DNA of 56,037 nucleotides from JAGLTZ01 sp964637695 (GCA_964637695.1 CAZWVF010000011.1:1-56037); one strand, 5' to 3'. Counted from the stretch's first letter, positions 17,002-26,744 are shown. Numbers and translations: made by a program. The notes: a model not told the origin generated them from the sequence alone.

Positions 17002-17592
17002 TCAGTGTATCCGGAAGTCAGGTGTTTTGATGTAGTCCTCCATCAGGTACCACATTTCCTCCACGTCCAGAGTCATGATAATCAGGTCTCTGCGAACTCC
17101 ATTGATGTCGGTCACATGTTTGTGGAGGGTGGCTTCCTCACGGAAACCCATGTGCTCCGCGGCTATTCGGGCAGATTCCTGGGTGTCCATGAACTCGAGC
17201 TGTATTTTATAGAGCTGTTGGCTCAGAGCATGGAAGAAGAGTTCCCGTATCAGGATCCTTGCCAGACCTCTGCGCTGGTAGGCAGATGTGATCACGACAC
17301 GGATCTCTCCGAGATTTCGCATCCAGCCGAATTCCGCACGAAACAATGTCGCGATTCCCACGATCTCCCCTTCGAAGAGTACAAAGATCGGAAACATATT
17401 ATCGTAGTTGAGATTCCCGAAGCGTCGCCGTACGTTCTCAGGATTCTTTGTATCAGACCGCAGATATAGCCTGTCCTCCTCCGGAAGGGATTGGAAGAAT
17501 GCTATCACTGCTTCAAGATCATCGTCTGTCATGATCCTCAGGGTGACTTTTGATCCATCCTTCAGTTCCATTGATTTCGGATACTTATCCAT
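17002..17592 (-). CDS. GNAT-family N-acetyltransferase
   Basis: This 196-aa protein has one acetyltransferase (GNAT) domain. It shows the N-terminal MTDDDLEAVIAFFQSLPEEDR helix, the beta4 strand GEIRVVITSAYQRRGLARIL with the Q/R-x-x-G-x-G/A acetyl-CoA loop (QRRGLA), and the late MGFREEATLHKHVTD strand seen in RimJ/RimL- and Pat-like members. The acceptor cannot be told. The start at 17592 was chosen for its AGGAG at 7 nt; an upstream in-frame ATG at 17613 would add seven residues without a site. It is a single gene. Confidence 0.85.
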   Translation of the reverse strand: MDKYPKSMELKDGSKVTLRIMTDDDLEAVIAFFQSLPEEDRLYLRSDTKNPENVRRRFGNLNYDNMFPIFVLFEGEIVGIATLFRAEFGWMRNLGEIRVVITSAYQRRGLARILIRELFFHALSQQLYKIQLEFMDTQESARIAAEHMGFREEATLHKHVTDINGVRRDLIIMTLDVEEMWYLMEDYIKTPDFRIH

Positions 17593-17807
17593 GCTGTAGC
17601 TCCTGATGTGCAATGCAACCCTTATTATTGTACACTTCTGTGCACTTCACCTGCTGCCGGTCTGCACTCTCCTTCAACAGGCTCATCTAACACCTAATTC
17701 AGAGGTTTTTCAACCAGCTCAATAGCCTTAAGCTGTTCAGCAGATGACTTCTCAGTGTAGTTTTTCCGAAACGGTTAATCGGCAGCAGGCGGGAAGAGAG
17801 GTGAGAG

Positions 17808-19079
17808 ATGAATTCGTTCAATAGCTGGATCGGGCGCTCGTTCAACACTCCTGAAGAGGTCCTTGTTGAGTTCAAAAACCGATTGGTCGCAACAGAACAA
17901 GCTGAGGTAGATCCCGCAATATCATTTCTCCCGGAAAGTGTATCGATCCGTGATGTGCCGGTTGACGATTCTGATTGGGCCGGCCTTCCTCTGGCCGGTG
18001 TGCCATTTCTTGTGAAGGATCTCTACGATGTGGCTGGGTGGCCGACAACGGCCTCATCTCTCTTCCTGGCCGATGAATATGGAATTCCTGCCGCTACCTC
18101 ACCCCTGGTCCGCAAATTCATGGAGCTGGGAGCCACTCCGGTTGGCAAGACACATCTGAACGAATTTGCCTACGGATTGTCGGGCAGGAATCTGCATTAC
18201 GGCAGCTGTCGCCATCCGCATCATCCCGATCGCCTGCCGGGCGGCTCGAGCAGTGGCTCGGCCTGGGCTGTCGGGAAGGGACTTGTACCTCTCGCACTGG
18301 GTACCGATACGGGCGGATCGGTCCGGGTGCCGGCAGCCTTCTGCGGACTTTTCGGCATCCGATTGATCCCGAATGAATGGTCTCAGCAGGGTTGCTTCCC
18401 TCTATCCCCAACATTCGATACCGCCGGATGGTTCACCGCTGACAGGGAAGATATGGCCACAACTCTGAAGCTGATGCTCGATCTTGCCGATTCGAAAGAC
18501 ACCCCTAGGGGAGTTCTCCTCAAGGTGGAGGATTTCCCCTCCGACCCTGAGCTGAAAAGTGAGTACACTTCACGCTACGATGCATTCAACCTGCAATCGG
18601 ATCCTTCAATTCAGGATGGTTTTCAGGCAGTTGCAGGAAATCTGACCACGAACTACAGCGTGCTTCAGAGTCTTGAATCGTATGCCGTACATGAGCAATG
18701 GATCGATTCCCATCGCGACAGGTACAATCCGGTTGTATGGCAGCGGATCGACCGGGGACGCCATTGGAGCAGTGAGGAAGTAGAGGCGGCTGAAAGAGGA
18801 AGAGGGGAGTTGCGCGATTTCTTCGGCCAACTCTTCAAGCGCTTCGATTATGCGGTATTGCCCGCCACCATGATTCCGGCACCCCGCGAGAATCAGCTGG
18901 ATGAAGCGTTCCGGAGCCAGATCATAACACTGACAGCGCCTGCCAGCCTGGCCGCACTGCCGGTGCTTACTGTTCCGGTCCCCCTGGAGCACAAGTTGAG
19001 TGGCGGTCTGCAGATCATATATTCTGATCCCGGATCAGATATTCCTCTCCAGTTCCTGGATAACTGGGAAGGTGCCTGA
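17808..19079 (+). CDS. Amidase-signature family hydrolase
   Basis: This 423-aa amidase has the Ser-cisSer-Lys triad. The Lys is in GVPFLVKDLYDV, the cis-Ser is in the Gly/Ser-rich PGGSSSGSAWAV, and the nucleophile is in LGTDTGGSVRVPA. Members hydrolyse amides or carbamoyl groups; the N-terminal half looks closest to allophanate hydrolase and Asp/Glu-tRNA amidotransferase A-like enzymes. No gatB/gatC or urea carboxylase lies nearby, so a stand-alone catabolic amidase is the better guess. The C-terminal domain is short. The Shine-Dalgarno is GAGAGGTGAG. It is followed by about 200 bp with no gene. Confidence 0.88.
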   Translation: MNSFNSWIGRSFNTPEEVLVEFKNRLVATEQAEVDPAISFLPESVSIRDVPVDDSDWAGLPLAGVPFLVKDLYDVAGWPTTASSLFLADEYGIPAATSPLVRKFMELGATPVGKTHLNEFAYGLSGRNLHYGSCRHPHHPDRLPGGSSSGSAWAVGKGLVPLALGTDTGGSVRVPAAFCGLFGIRLIPNEWSQQGCFPLSPTFDTAGWFTADREDMATTLKLMLDLADSKDTPRGVLLKVEDFPSDPELKSEYTSRYDAFNLQSDPSIQDGFQAVAGNLTTNYSVLQSLESYAVHEQWIDSHRDRYNPVVWQRIDRGRHWSSEEVEAAERGRGELRDFFGQLFKRFDYAVLPATMIPAPRENQLDEAFRSQIITLTAPASLAALPVLTVPVPLEHKLSGGLQIIYSDPGSDIPLQFLDNWEGA

Positions 19080-19281
19080 TTCTTCCAGCAGCCGCATCCC
19101 TGCCTCTGGCACTCCCTGGATGGGTCTGGATTGCTGTTGAGTACAATTGTTTGGCGATTGACGTGGTATTACATTGATGAATTCATAGTTTGAAATTGTA
19201 TCTGCTGGTATCTGTCGGAATCCCGCCAGTCCGGCTGATAAAAAGATCTTCAGGAAGGTTTCTGTCCAAAAAGGAATCAAC

Positions 19282-20499
19282 ATGAGTCTCAGTGAAATCG
19301 GAAAAAATGTCTGCGCATCGCCAACTCTAGCGCTGAACGAGATGGCGGCCATCCTCCGTGAAAAAGGGGATCCCATCATCCACCTCGGTGGAGGGGAGCC
19401 GAAAAGCCGTGTTCCGATGGATGCGATCCTGGCAACCGCTGCACACCTGAATACCGGTGAGATCAGGTACACACCGGCCGATGGAATCCCGTCGCTCAAG
19501 CAGGCGATCATCCGGTACACGGAGGAGCACTATAACCGGAAGGTGGAGCCTGAGAACGTCATGGCATCAGGCGGGGCAAAGCAGGCGGTGATGGTGGCTC
19601 TGCAGACAGTGCTGAACCCGCAGGAAGAGGTCATTTATCCTTCGCCCTTCTGGGTAAGCTATCCCGAAATGGCCAAGCTTTGCGGTGCGATCGGCGTTCC
19701 TGCTCCGCCCGAAGATGGCTCCTTCTATCCCAGGATCCAGGACATCGAGCAGAGGATAGGTTCGTATACAAAGGCAGTTATCATCAACAGTCCCAACAAT
19801 CCCTCAGGCGCCATGTACTCCGAGGAGTTCATTGCCGACGTAGTGGATTTATGTGAGAAGCGTGATCTATACCTTATTATGGATGATATCTACCATAGAC
19901 TGATTTTTGATGGCAGGAAGCAGATTAATTGCTACGATTACGCCAAAGATATGTCAGAAAACTCAAAATTAATTGTCGTAAATGGTGTATCGAAGCAATA
20001 TGCCATGACTGGATTTAGAATAGGTTGGGTAGTGGCCAGTAAGAAGTTAATAGAAGTAATGAGCAATATTCAGGGTCACCAGACTTCAGGGCCTTCCGTC
20101 CTGTTGCAGAAAGCAGCTATTGGGGCTCTTAGCGGTATACAATCGAGTGTAGAGAGTCTGCGTGTGACGCTGGAGAACAACCGAAACATAATGATCGACT
20201 ATCTGAATTCATTTGAAGGAGTCAAGGCCACAAAACCTGACGGAACCTTCTACTGCTTTGCCGATTTCAGTGCTCACGAAAAGGATTCCCACAAACTGTC
20301 GAAGCTCCTGATAGAGAAGGTCCAGGTTTTGACGGTACCGGGAGTCGATTTCGGAATGGAAGGACATCTCAGGTTGAGCTACTGCGGGACTGTCAAGGAT
20401 ATCACGGAGGGGATCGAAAGAATGAAGTGGGTGATCGATCCGAATTCTCCAAATGAACTTTACATTGGTGATCGCAAACTGGTGAGGGACTGGTCATGA
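19282..20499 (+). CDS. Class I/II pyridoxal-phosphate aminotransferase (aspartate aminotransferase-like)
   Basis: This 405-aa fold-type I aminotransferase has its Schiff-base Lys in NGVSKQYAMTGFRIGW, the PLP-ring Asp/Tyr in LIMDDIYHRL, an Asn in NSPNNPSGAM and the substrate-carboxylate Arg in HLRLSYCG. It most likely interconverts aspartate and oxaloacetate or a related pair. It overlaps the PEP carboxykinase start by 4 nt (ATGA), so the two are translationally coupled. Oxaloacetate made here would feed the next enzyme directly. Bases of about 19850-20065, around the active-site Lys, are much richer in A/T and in codons such as TTA and ATA than the rest of the gene. Confidence 0.9.
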   Translation: MSLSEIGKNVCASPTLALNEMAAILREKGDPIIHLGGGEPKSRVPMDAILATAAHLNTGEIRYTPADGIPSLKQAIIRYTEEHYNRKVEPENVMASGGAKQAVMVALQTVLNPQEEVIYPSPFWVSYPEMAKLCGAIGVPAPPEDGSFYPRIQDIEQRIGSYTKAVIINSPNNPSGAMYSEEFIADVVDLCEKRDLYLIMDDIYHRLIFDGRKQINCYDYAKDMSENSKLIVVNGVSKQYAMTGFRIGWVVASKKLIEVMSNIQGHQTSGPSVLLQKAAIGALSGIQSSVESLRVTLENNRNIMIDYLNSFEGVKATKPDGTFYCFADFSAHEKDSHKLSKLLIEKVQVLTVPGVDFGMEGHLRLSYCGTVKDITEGIERMKWVIDPNSPNELYIGDRKLVRDWS

Positions 20500-22139
20500 G
20501 CAAGTATCTTGAATTCGACACACCGGCGTCTAAAGAGGCCATGGTCCTTGCGTCCGATTACAGGCTTAAGAACCACGGCCTGGTTCATCTGGAGCGGGTT
20601 TTCTGGAATCTGTCCGATTCGGCGCTCTACGAGGAAATCATATTCCGTAATGAGGGTACAATTGCAGATCAGGGCCCTGTGCTGGTCAATACCGGACAAC
20701 ACACGGCTAGAGCGGCCACCGACAAGTTCGTTGTGAGGGAGGAATCCACAGAAGAGAAGATCTGGTGGGGCGAGTACAACCGTCCGTTCAGCCTGGAAAA
20801 ATTCAATGCTCTTCTAGGCAGGGTCCAGGCCTACTGCCAGGATGAGGAACTGTTCGTACAGGACTGTTATGCCTGTGCGGCGCCCGAATACCGGATGCCG
20901 GTCAGGATCATCACGGAGAAGGCATGGCACAGCCTCTTCGCCAGGAACATGTTCCTGACCGCCGCCAACCCGGATGAGTTAAAGAAGTTCATTCCCGACT
21001 TCACAATCATCGGTCTGCCCGGATTCAAGGTGGATCCAATAATTGATGCAACCAGATCAGAAACCGCCATAATCCTCAATTTTGCAGACCGGATGGCGAT
21101 CATCGCCAATTCCCTTTACGGCGGTGAGATCAAGAAGTCGGTATTCACGGTGTTGAATTTCCTTCTGCCATTTCAGGATGTCCTGCCGATGCACTGCTCG
21201 GCGAACGTGGGAGATGACGGCGATGTCGCCCTCTTCTTCGGTCTCAGCGGCACCGGTAAAACCACCCTCTCTGCCGATCCGGGCAGAAGGTTGATCGGCG
21301 ACGATGAGCACGGCTGGAGCTCTGAAGGGATATTCAACTTCGAGGGTGGGTGTTACGCCAAGGTTATAAGGCTCTCGGCAGAGCATGAACCGCAGATCTA
21401 TGAAACCACCAGGCGCTTCAGAACCATTCTGGAGAATGTGGTCTTCGATCGTGTAACGAGGAAGATAGATCTCGATGATGACATGATTACCGAGAATACA
21501 AGAGCCTCCTACCCGATCGATTTCATCCCGAACCTTGTAACCGAGGGATATGTGAACACACACCCGAAGAACATCATCTTCCTTACGTGTGATGCATCGG
21601 GTGTAATGCCCCCGATCGCCCGGCTGAGTCCTGAAGAGGCCCAGTACCATTTCATCAGCGGTTATACTTCGAAGATCGCAGGCACCGAGATAGGTCTGGG
21701 AATCGAACCGCAGATTACCTTCAGTGCCTGTTTTGGTGCACCATTCATGGTCAAACATCCCTTCGAGTATGCAGAGATGCTGAAGAGCAGGATGCTGAAG
21801 CACGATGCCCGGTGCTGGCTGGTCAATACCGGCTGGGTTGGTGGACGATTCGGAGTAGGCAAGAGGATCAGCATCCGCCATACGCGGAACCTGCTGAATG
21901 CCGCACTCGACGGTAAACTGGACAAGGTCAAGTACCGGAAAGACAAGCTGTTCGGTTTCGAAGTCCCCCTGAGCTGTCCCGATGTTTCTGAAGATGTTCT
22001 GGAACCGGCCAACTCGTGGGGTGACAAGGATGAGTACTGGAAGAAGTACGATGCTCTCGCAGCTCGTTTTATCGAGAATTTCAAGCTCTTCCAGGAAGGT
22101 TGTCCTCAAGACGTGATAGACGCCGGGCCATCAAGGTAG
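20496..22139 (+). CDS. pckA: Phosphoenolpyruvate carboxykinase (ATP)
   Basis: This 547-aa enzyme converts oxaloacetate and ATP to PEP, CO2 and ADP, the entry to gluconeogenesis, or runs in reverse as a fermentative carboxylation. The family marks are unmistakable: the P-loop LFFGLSGTGKTTLSADP, the metal site GDDEHGW, the signature FNFEGGCYAK, and the late NTGWVGGRFGVGKRISIRHTR. The length is normal for the ATP-type enzyme. It is coupled to the aminotransferase upstream by a 4-nt overlap. A weak stem (CCCGGT/ACCGGG at 22168-22185) follows the stop. Confidence 0.97.
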   Translation: MSKYLEFDTPASKEAMVLASDYRLKNHGLVHLERVFWNLSDSALYEEIIFRNEGTIADQGPVLVNTGQHTARAATDKFVVREESTEEKIWWGEYNRPFSLEKFNALLGRVQAYCQDEELFVQDCYACAAPEYRMPVRIITEKAWHSLFARNMFLTAANPDELKKFIPDFTIIGLPGFKVDPIIDATRSETAIILNFADRMAIIANSLYGGEIKKSVFTVLNFLLPFQDVLPMHCSANVGDDGDVALFFGLSGTGKTTLSADPGRRLIGDDEHGWSSEGIFNFEGGCYAKVIRLSAEHEPQIYETTRRFRTILENVVFDRVTRKIDLDDDMITENTRASYPIDFIPNLVTEGYVNTHPKNIIFLTCDASGVMPPIARLSPEEAQYHFISGYTSKIAGTEIGLGIEPQITFSACFGAPFMVKHPFEYAEMLKSRMLKHDARCWLVNTGWVGGRFGVGKRISIRHTRNLLNAALDGKLDKVKYRKDKLFGFEVPLSCPDVSEDVLEPANSWGDKDEYWKKYDALAARFIENFKLFQEGCPQDVIDAGPSR

Positions 22140-22425
22140 CAAACGTTCAGGGAGCAGCTGAGATAATCCCGGTCACAGAACCGGGTGAATAATTGAGCTT
22201 TTCGCTCGATCTACGGGTCGCGGCGAGGAGTTCTTTTTATGGCAGAAAGATGGCTCACAGAATTGAACTCTGCAGCAGGCACTGATATTCTGCCGGCTCC
22301 GATCCCCGTAATAATCGGAATCATTACCTCCGAAGGAAAAGCTTCGTGAAATGTAATAAAGAGAGCGGCGGAATGGGCGATAGAGAAATTGAAGAAGAAC
22401 CAGAGAACTGTGAGGAGATAAACAG

Positions 22426-25149
22426 ATGATCAGAGCAACAGCCGGCTGCCGGCGGATGGCAACCCTGCTACTGCCCCTTCTCTTCAACGCTATCCCGAGC
22501 GGAATGCTTGGCGCTCAATCGATACCGGAAGGGCTTCTAGACAACATCAGATACAGAGAGATTGGTCCGACCGCTCAGAGCGGCAGATTCGTAGATTTCG
22601 CTGTTCCATTGCAGCAGCCGAACACCTTCTACGCCGCAACCGCTTCCGGCGGGCTCTGGAAGACCGAAAACGCCGGTCTCACCTACACATCTCTGCTCGA
22701 TTCAACAGACATTATCTCTCTGGGTGATGTAACGGTGGCACCATCAGATCCCGATATCGTCTGGATTGGAACTGGAGAAGCCAATAACTCCCGCAGTGTC
22801 TATTTCGGGGATGGTGTCTACAAGTCTGCCGACGGAGGGGTCACCTGGACGAACATGGGTCTGCCTGAATCGCATCATGTTGGTCGAATCGTTATTCATC
22901 CCAGGAACCCGGACATCGTTTACGTAGCCGCACTCGGCCATCTCTACTCAGAGAATCCGGAGCGGGGGCTCTACAAGACTACTGACGGTGGGAGAACGTG
23001 GACGAAGAGTCTGGATGTTGTAGTTGAAGGTCGCAATATCGGGGTTGTGGATATTGTCATGCATCCCACCAGACCGAACACACTATATGCAGCTGCCTAC
23101 GACAAGATCCGGAAACCGTGGACCTTCAACGAGGGAGGCCCCGGCAGCGGCATATACAAGACCACGAATGCCGGCAGATCGTGGACCAGGCTGGAGGATG
23201 GTCTCCCCGGAGGTATGCTCGGCCGTATCGGGCTGACCATTTCTCCCCAGGACCCGAACACTCTCTACGCCGTTATCGAGAATGCCAATTCAGAAGGTGT
23301 CTCCGATGAGGTGAGGCGCCAGGAATTGCTGGAAGGTCGACCCCCCGGCGTACGTCCCATCGGCAACGAGGTCTACATGACCTCTAACGGCGGAAGATCA
23401 TGGCAGCTCGTGAACACGGGGGACCGCAACCTGGGTGGCAATCCCCCATACTACTACGGTCAGATCATTGTCGATCCGAACGATAAGGAACACCTCTACA
23501 ACCTTGGGGTGAGTGTCTCGGAGTCGAAGGACGGAGGAAAGACGTGGGCAAGGGCTTTCCGTTTCGGAGGTGACAATCACGCGTTGTGGATCAATCCCGA
23601 TAACAGCAGGCATATGCTGCTGGGATACGACCACGGCATGGGAGTGACCTATGATGGTGGTGAGAACTGGTACCATCCCGACAATCTCCCCCTGGCACAG
23701 TTCTATGCAGTCGGTGCGGATAATGACTATCCATACAATGTCTACGGAGGGACACAGGATAACGGGTCGTGGAAGGGTCCGAGTACCAGCAGGAGCGGGA
23801 ACATAGAATTTGAAGAGTGGACCCGTATTGGCGGCGGTGACGGCATGTACAATGTGCCGGATCCCAACAACCCGAATATCCTCTATAACGAGAGTCAGTT
23901 CGGCCCGATCCGGCGTCTCGATCAGGCAACGGGTGCTGCCAGGTCAATTCGACACAGAGATGAGAGTCTGCGCTTCAACTGGTGCGCCCCGATCGTGATA
24001 TCACCCCACAACAGCGATGTAGTTTTCCACGGCGCCAATGTTCTGCTCAGATCAAGCTATCGCGGGGAGCAGTGGGAAGAGATCAGTCCCGATCTCACAA
24101 CCGCCGACAGCACCAAGATTGTGGGTACGGGGAATATCCGGTACTGCACCATCACAACGATCGATGAGTCACCGATAGTACCGGGAATCATCTGGGTAGG
24201 AACCGATGACGGCAATGTCCAGCTTACATCGGATGGAGGGGAGAACTGGACACTGCTGAATGACAGGATACCCGACAACCCGCAATACTGGGTCAGTAGA
24301 GTGATCGCATCATTCCACGATACCGCGACTGCCTATGTTACCTTCACAGGATTCCGCAGAGACGACTTCCGGCCATTCGTGTACAAAACAACCGATAAAG
24401 GAGAGACATGGTCTTCGATCGCCGCGAACCTTCCCGATGAACCCGTTAACGTTATCAGGGAGGACCGCGTCAATCCCGATCTCCTCTTCGTCGGGACTGA
24501 CAAAGCTGTCTATGTTTCACTCGATGGCGGTGAGAGCTGGTCAAGCCTGCGGAACAATATGCCTGCTGTTGCTGTTCATGACCTGCTGATCCATCCAAGG
24601 GAGAAAGACCTGGTCGTGGCAACCCATGGACGAGGATTCTACATTGCAGACATCTCGCCTCTGCAGGAATTGAACGATGATGTTCTGGCGTCCAGCATAT
24701 ACCTCTTTGAGATTGAACCGAAGATCAGGTGGGTGGTACTGCCGGGCAATGCCTCAAGTCGGCAGAACTTTGCAGGAGAGAGCGAACCAGATGGTGTCGT
24801 CATCAATTACTTTCTCAAGAACGATGCAGAAGATGTCAAGATCCGTGTATATCAGGGAACGCGTCTGATCAATGAAGTGGACGCCGATACTACAGCAGGA
24901 CTTAACATCGCAGTCTGGAATATGCAGGGCAAACGACCGAGAACTCCGCAGGAGAAGGAAGCTCTGCAGCGCAGAAGCAGTCGTGGCGGCGGAGGTGGAT
25001 TCCAGATGCGGGGTCAGCAGCAGAAGCAGGATCCTGATTTTGTGTTTGTGAGAGTACAGCCGGGCACCTACAAAATCGTTCTCGAAGTTGATGGACGTGA
25101 GATGACCGGAACTTCAGTGATTATGAGGGATCACTGGTACGACAGGTAA
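22426..25149 (+). CDS. Secreted BNR/sortilin-like beta-propeller protein
   Basis: This 907-aa exported protein is built of Asp-box/BNR (Vps10/sortilin-like) propeller repeats with the S/T-x-D-G-G-x-T/S-W pattern. Examples are KSADGGVTWTNMG, KTTDGGRTWTKSL, KTTNAGRSWTRLE, TSNGGRSWQLV, TSDGGENWTLLN and KTTDKGETWSSI. A signal peptide ends near MLGAQ. The C-terminal 150 residues form a separate beta domain with an RG-rich loop (RRSSRGGGGG). Such proteins are often annotated as glycosyl hydrolases, but no catalytic residues can be pointed to, so a binding or scaffold role is equally likely. The Shine-Dalgarno is GAGGAG. Its last 36 bases overlap the converging gene on the minus strand. Confidence 0.88.
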   Translation: MIRATAGCRRMATLLLPLLFNAIPSGMLGAQSIPEGLLDNIRYREIGPTAQSGRFVDFAVPLQQPNTFYAATASGGLWKTENAGLTYTSLLDSTDIISLGDVTVAPSDPDIVWIGTGEANNSRSVYFGDGVYKSADGGVTWTNMGLPESHHVGRIVIHPRNPDIVYVAALGHLYSENPERGLYKTTDGGRTWTKSLDVVVEGRNIGVVDIVMHPTRPNTLYAAAYDKIRKPWTFNEGGPGSGIYKTTNAGRSWTRLEDGLPGGMLGRIGLTISPQDPNTLYAVIENANSEGVSDEVRRQELLEGRPPGVRPIGNEVYMTSNGGRSWQLVNTGDRNLGGNPPYYYGQIIVDPNDKEHLYNLGVSVSESKDGGKTWARAFRFGGDNHALWINPDNSRHMLLGYDHGMGVTYDGGENWYHPDNLPLAQFYAVGADNDYPYNVYGGTQDNGSWKGPSTSRSGNIEFEEWTRIGGGDGMYNVPDPNNPNILYNESQFGPIRRLDQATGAARSIRHRDESLRFNWCAPIVISPHNSDVVFHGANVLLRSSYRGEQWEEISPDLTTADSTKIVGTGNIRYCTITTIDESPIVPGIIWVGTDDGNVQLTSDGGENWTLLNDRIPDNPQYWVSRVIASFHDTATAYVTFTGFRRDDFRPFVYKTTDKGETWSSIAANLPDEPVNVIREDRVNPDLLFVGTDKAVYVSLDGGESWSSLRNNMPAVAVHDLLIHPREKDLVVATHGRGFYIADISPLQELNDDVLASSIYLFEIEPKIRWVVLPGNASSRQNFAGESEPDGVVINYFLKNDAEDVKIRVYQGTRLINEVDADTTAGLNIAVWNMQGKRPRTPQEKEALQRRSSRGGGGGFQMRGQQQKQDPDFVFVRVQPGTYKIVLEVDGREMTGTSVIMRDHWYDR

Positions 25150-25587
25150 TTCAGCCAACCTGGTGGCGACATCGCCACGGCGACTCCGCCACGATTCACT
25201 CGAGAATATCTGAGGGGCGGTTTCGATCAGGCGCGGAAGCATATAGAAGACGGAGATCTGGGACCAGGCCGTGCCCTGTCTGGTCTTCATTCCCTGGTTG
25301 TTCAGTGATTCGGCAACCTCTGATAGCGATCTGTCCTCAACGATCATCTCGAGCATGATCGTCATTGCTTCTTTTTCGTCTGGATCTTCTTCAAGGTGTT
25401 TGCAGTCTCCCGATACCCGGAGGCCGTAGGGGATCTCTTCCTTCAGCCGACCGGCGTCGGTCGCCTCGATCTCTATAGGCCTTTCCCATTCAACGGCTGC
25501 AAAGGACCAGCCGTCTGCGGCCTTCAGCCTCACATATTCCTCATTCGGAGGGGCGGCCATCGGTTCGCGAACGCGTTCTTTAATCAT
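25114..25587 (-). CDS. Solo recombinase-domain-like protein
   Basis: This 157-aa protein resembles the Recombinase (PF07508) helical DNA-binding segment of large serine recombinases: DPDEKEAMTIMLEMIVEDRSLSEVAESLNNQGMKTRQGTAWSQISVFYMLPRLIE. The catalytic resolvase domain and zinc ribbon are absent. Stand-alone proteins of this kind are known and are probably DNA-binding regulators, but the target is unknown. It starts with AAGAGG at about 8 nt. Its 3' end overlaps the converging BNR gene by 36 nt, so each message carries a short antisense tail to the other. A palindromic repeat lies about 23 bp upstream of its start. Confidence 0.7.
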   Translation of the reverse strand: MIKERVREPMAAPPNEEYVRLKAADGWSFAAVEWERPIEIEATDAGRLKEEIPYGLRVSGDCKHLEEDPDEKEAMTIMLEMIVEDRSLSEVAESLNNQGMKTRQGTAWSQISVFYMLPRLIETAPQIFSSESWRSRRGDVATRLAELPVVPVIPHNH

Positions 25588-25610
25588 CAGATTGCCTCTT
25601 TATTGGGCTT

Positions 25611-25680
25611 AGTGCACAGCTCTGTGATTATGGTGATGTATCGGTGCCTGAATACCAGCGTAATTGCGGAACGGTGTACT
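25611..25680. repeat. Palindromic repeat family, copy A (split form)
   Basis: The outer 20 bases on each side (AGTGCACAGCTCTGTGATTA and TAATTGCGGAACGGTGTACT) are imperfect inverted repeats of each other. They match the half-sites of copies at 29023 and 55949 but are separated by about 30 extra bases. It lies in intergenic DNA. Confidence 0.65.
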
Positions 25681-25760
25681 GAGTAAGGTCCGGACTCCAT
25701 ACATGGAACTACGTAATCCGGGGGCGATAGGTTTTATGGAAATAGGGAGTTCACAATAGT

Positions 25761-26252
25761 TCAGGGGGTCGGCTTTGTGATGCCGGAGGCGATACCGCCT
25801 GTTTTCTGTGCGCTCCATCCACCTGTGAAGGGATTGGCTGGTGACATTGGGTTTCCACCATAGTACGATCCCATAAGGATGCCTGTATCGGCGAATCTCG
25901 CCTTGAGGGCCAGGACCGTGCTGATATCCTGCCAGTTCACCTCAGGAGGAATACCCGTATCAATCTCCAGGACAATGGAGGCTTCTATGGTTACTTCCCT
26001 TCCGCTCCTGACACCTGTGAATGTCGAGTGGGGAGCATCACCCCTGCCGCGGAACCGGCTGGTTTCCTCTGCATTAATAGTGCCCGTAACAGTCGATCCG
26101 CTGACCTCCAGATTGATGGTGCCTTTTGGTACGCCCTGAAGGGTGCCGGCATATGAACCGTTATAATCGAGTCCCTTGCCGGGACCCGAACTGCAGGTTG
26201 ACAATCCCGTTATCAACAGGATTAAAGGAAGGCACTTGAATATCTGCCGCAC
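25761..26252 (-). CDS. Small lipoprotein, hypothetical
   Basis: This 163-aa exported protein has a lipoprotein-type signal (LITGLSTCSSG) and a body of repeated short strands (YAGTLQGVPKGTINLEVSGSTVTGTIN, then TVLALKARFADTGILMGSYYGG). That resembles small beta-barrel proteins with G-x-[WYS]-x-G strands. No family is recognised. The start is GTG, with GAGAGGTG about 10 nt upstream. It is a single gene. A surface or periplasmic location is the only safe statement. Confidence 0.72.
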   Translation of the reverse strand: MRQIFKCLPLILLITGLSTCSSGPGKGLDYNGSYAGTLQGVPKGTINLEVSGSTVTGTINAEETSRFRGRGDAPHSTFTGVRSGREVTIEASIVLEIDTGIPPEVNWQDISTVLALKARFADTGILMGSYYGGNPMSPANPFTGGWSAQKTGGIASGITKPTP

Positions 26253-26432
26253 GGTTTGTTCACCTCTCTTCTAATCCATGAGACAATCAGGAGAGTCCTT
26301 CATCCGAAGCTGAATGCCACGTTAAGTGAAGTATATGGGCTTCACAAGCTTTAATGAACAGGGGATGTTGATTCCCGGATCTGCCTCGCGTTAAACTTGA
26401 ATGCGAGCAAACGATTGCAGAGGAGGGAATCG

Positions 26433-26744
26433 ATGCCGATCTACGTTCTGATGACAAAGCTGAGTCCTGACGCTCTGCGCGATCCCCGCGGCAGGAGAGC
26501 TGTCGGGAGGTCGTGGATGTCAAAGGTGAAGACCGCCTGTCCCGATGTCCGCTGGATTTCACATTACGCCATCCTGGGACCCTACGATTTCATGGACATA
26601 TACGAAGCGCCCGACGAGGAAACCGCACACCGGGTTTCACTGATCTCAAGAAGCGAGGGAGCGACAACGGCTGAAAGCTGGGGTGCTCTGCCCTATGAAG
26701 AGTACATACCCATTGTGGAAGAGGTTGAAAAACTGGACGGCTGA
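26433..26744 (+). CDS. GYD-domain protein
   Basis: This small alpha/beta protein of 103 aa belongs to the GYD family (PF08734). It opens with MPIYVLMTKLSPDALRDPRGR and has the name-giving motif in AILGPYDFMDIYEAPDEETAHRVS. The fold is dimeric, ferredoxin-like and of unknown biochemical role. The start at 26433 has a perfect AGGAGG at 6 nt; an earlier in-frame start lacks one. It lies 71 nt before the selenoprotein gene on the same strand and could share a transcript, though a palindrome sits between them. Confidence 0.82.
   Translation: MPIYVLMTKLSPDALRDPRGRRAVGRSWMSKVKTACPDVRWISHYAILGPYDFMDIYEAPDEETAHRVSLISRSEGATTAESWGALPYEEYIPIVEEVEKLDG

Noticed and set aside
21057..22109. 350-codon open frame antisense to pckA
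   Set aside because: It lies wholly inside a well-conserved gene, has no Shine-Dalgarno and no family likeness, and arises from the codon bias of the sense strand.
22168..22185. Terminator after pckA (CCCGGT/ACCGGG)
   Set aside because: The stem has only 6 bp and no T-run follows, so it is too weak to list as a terminator.
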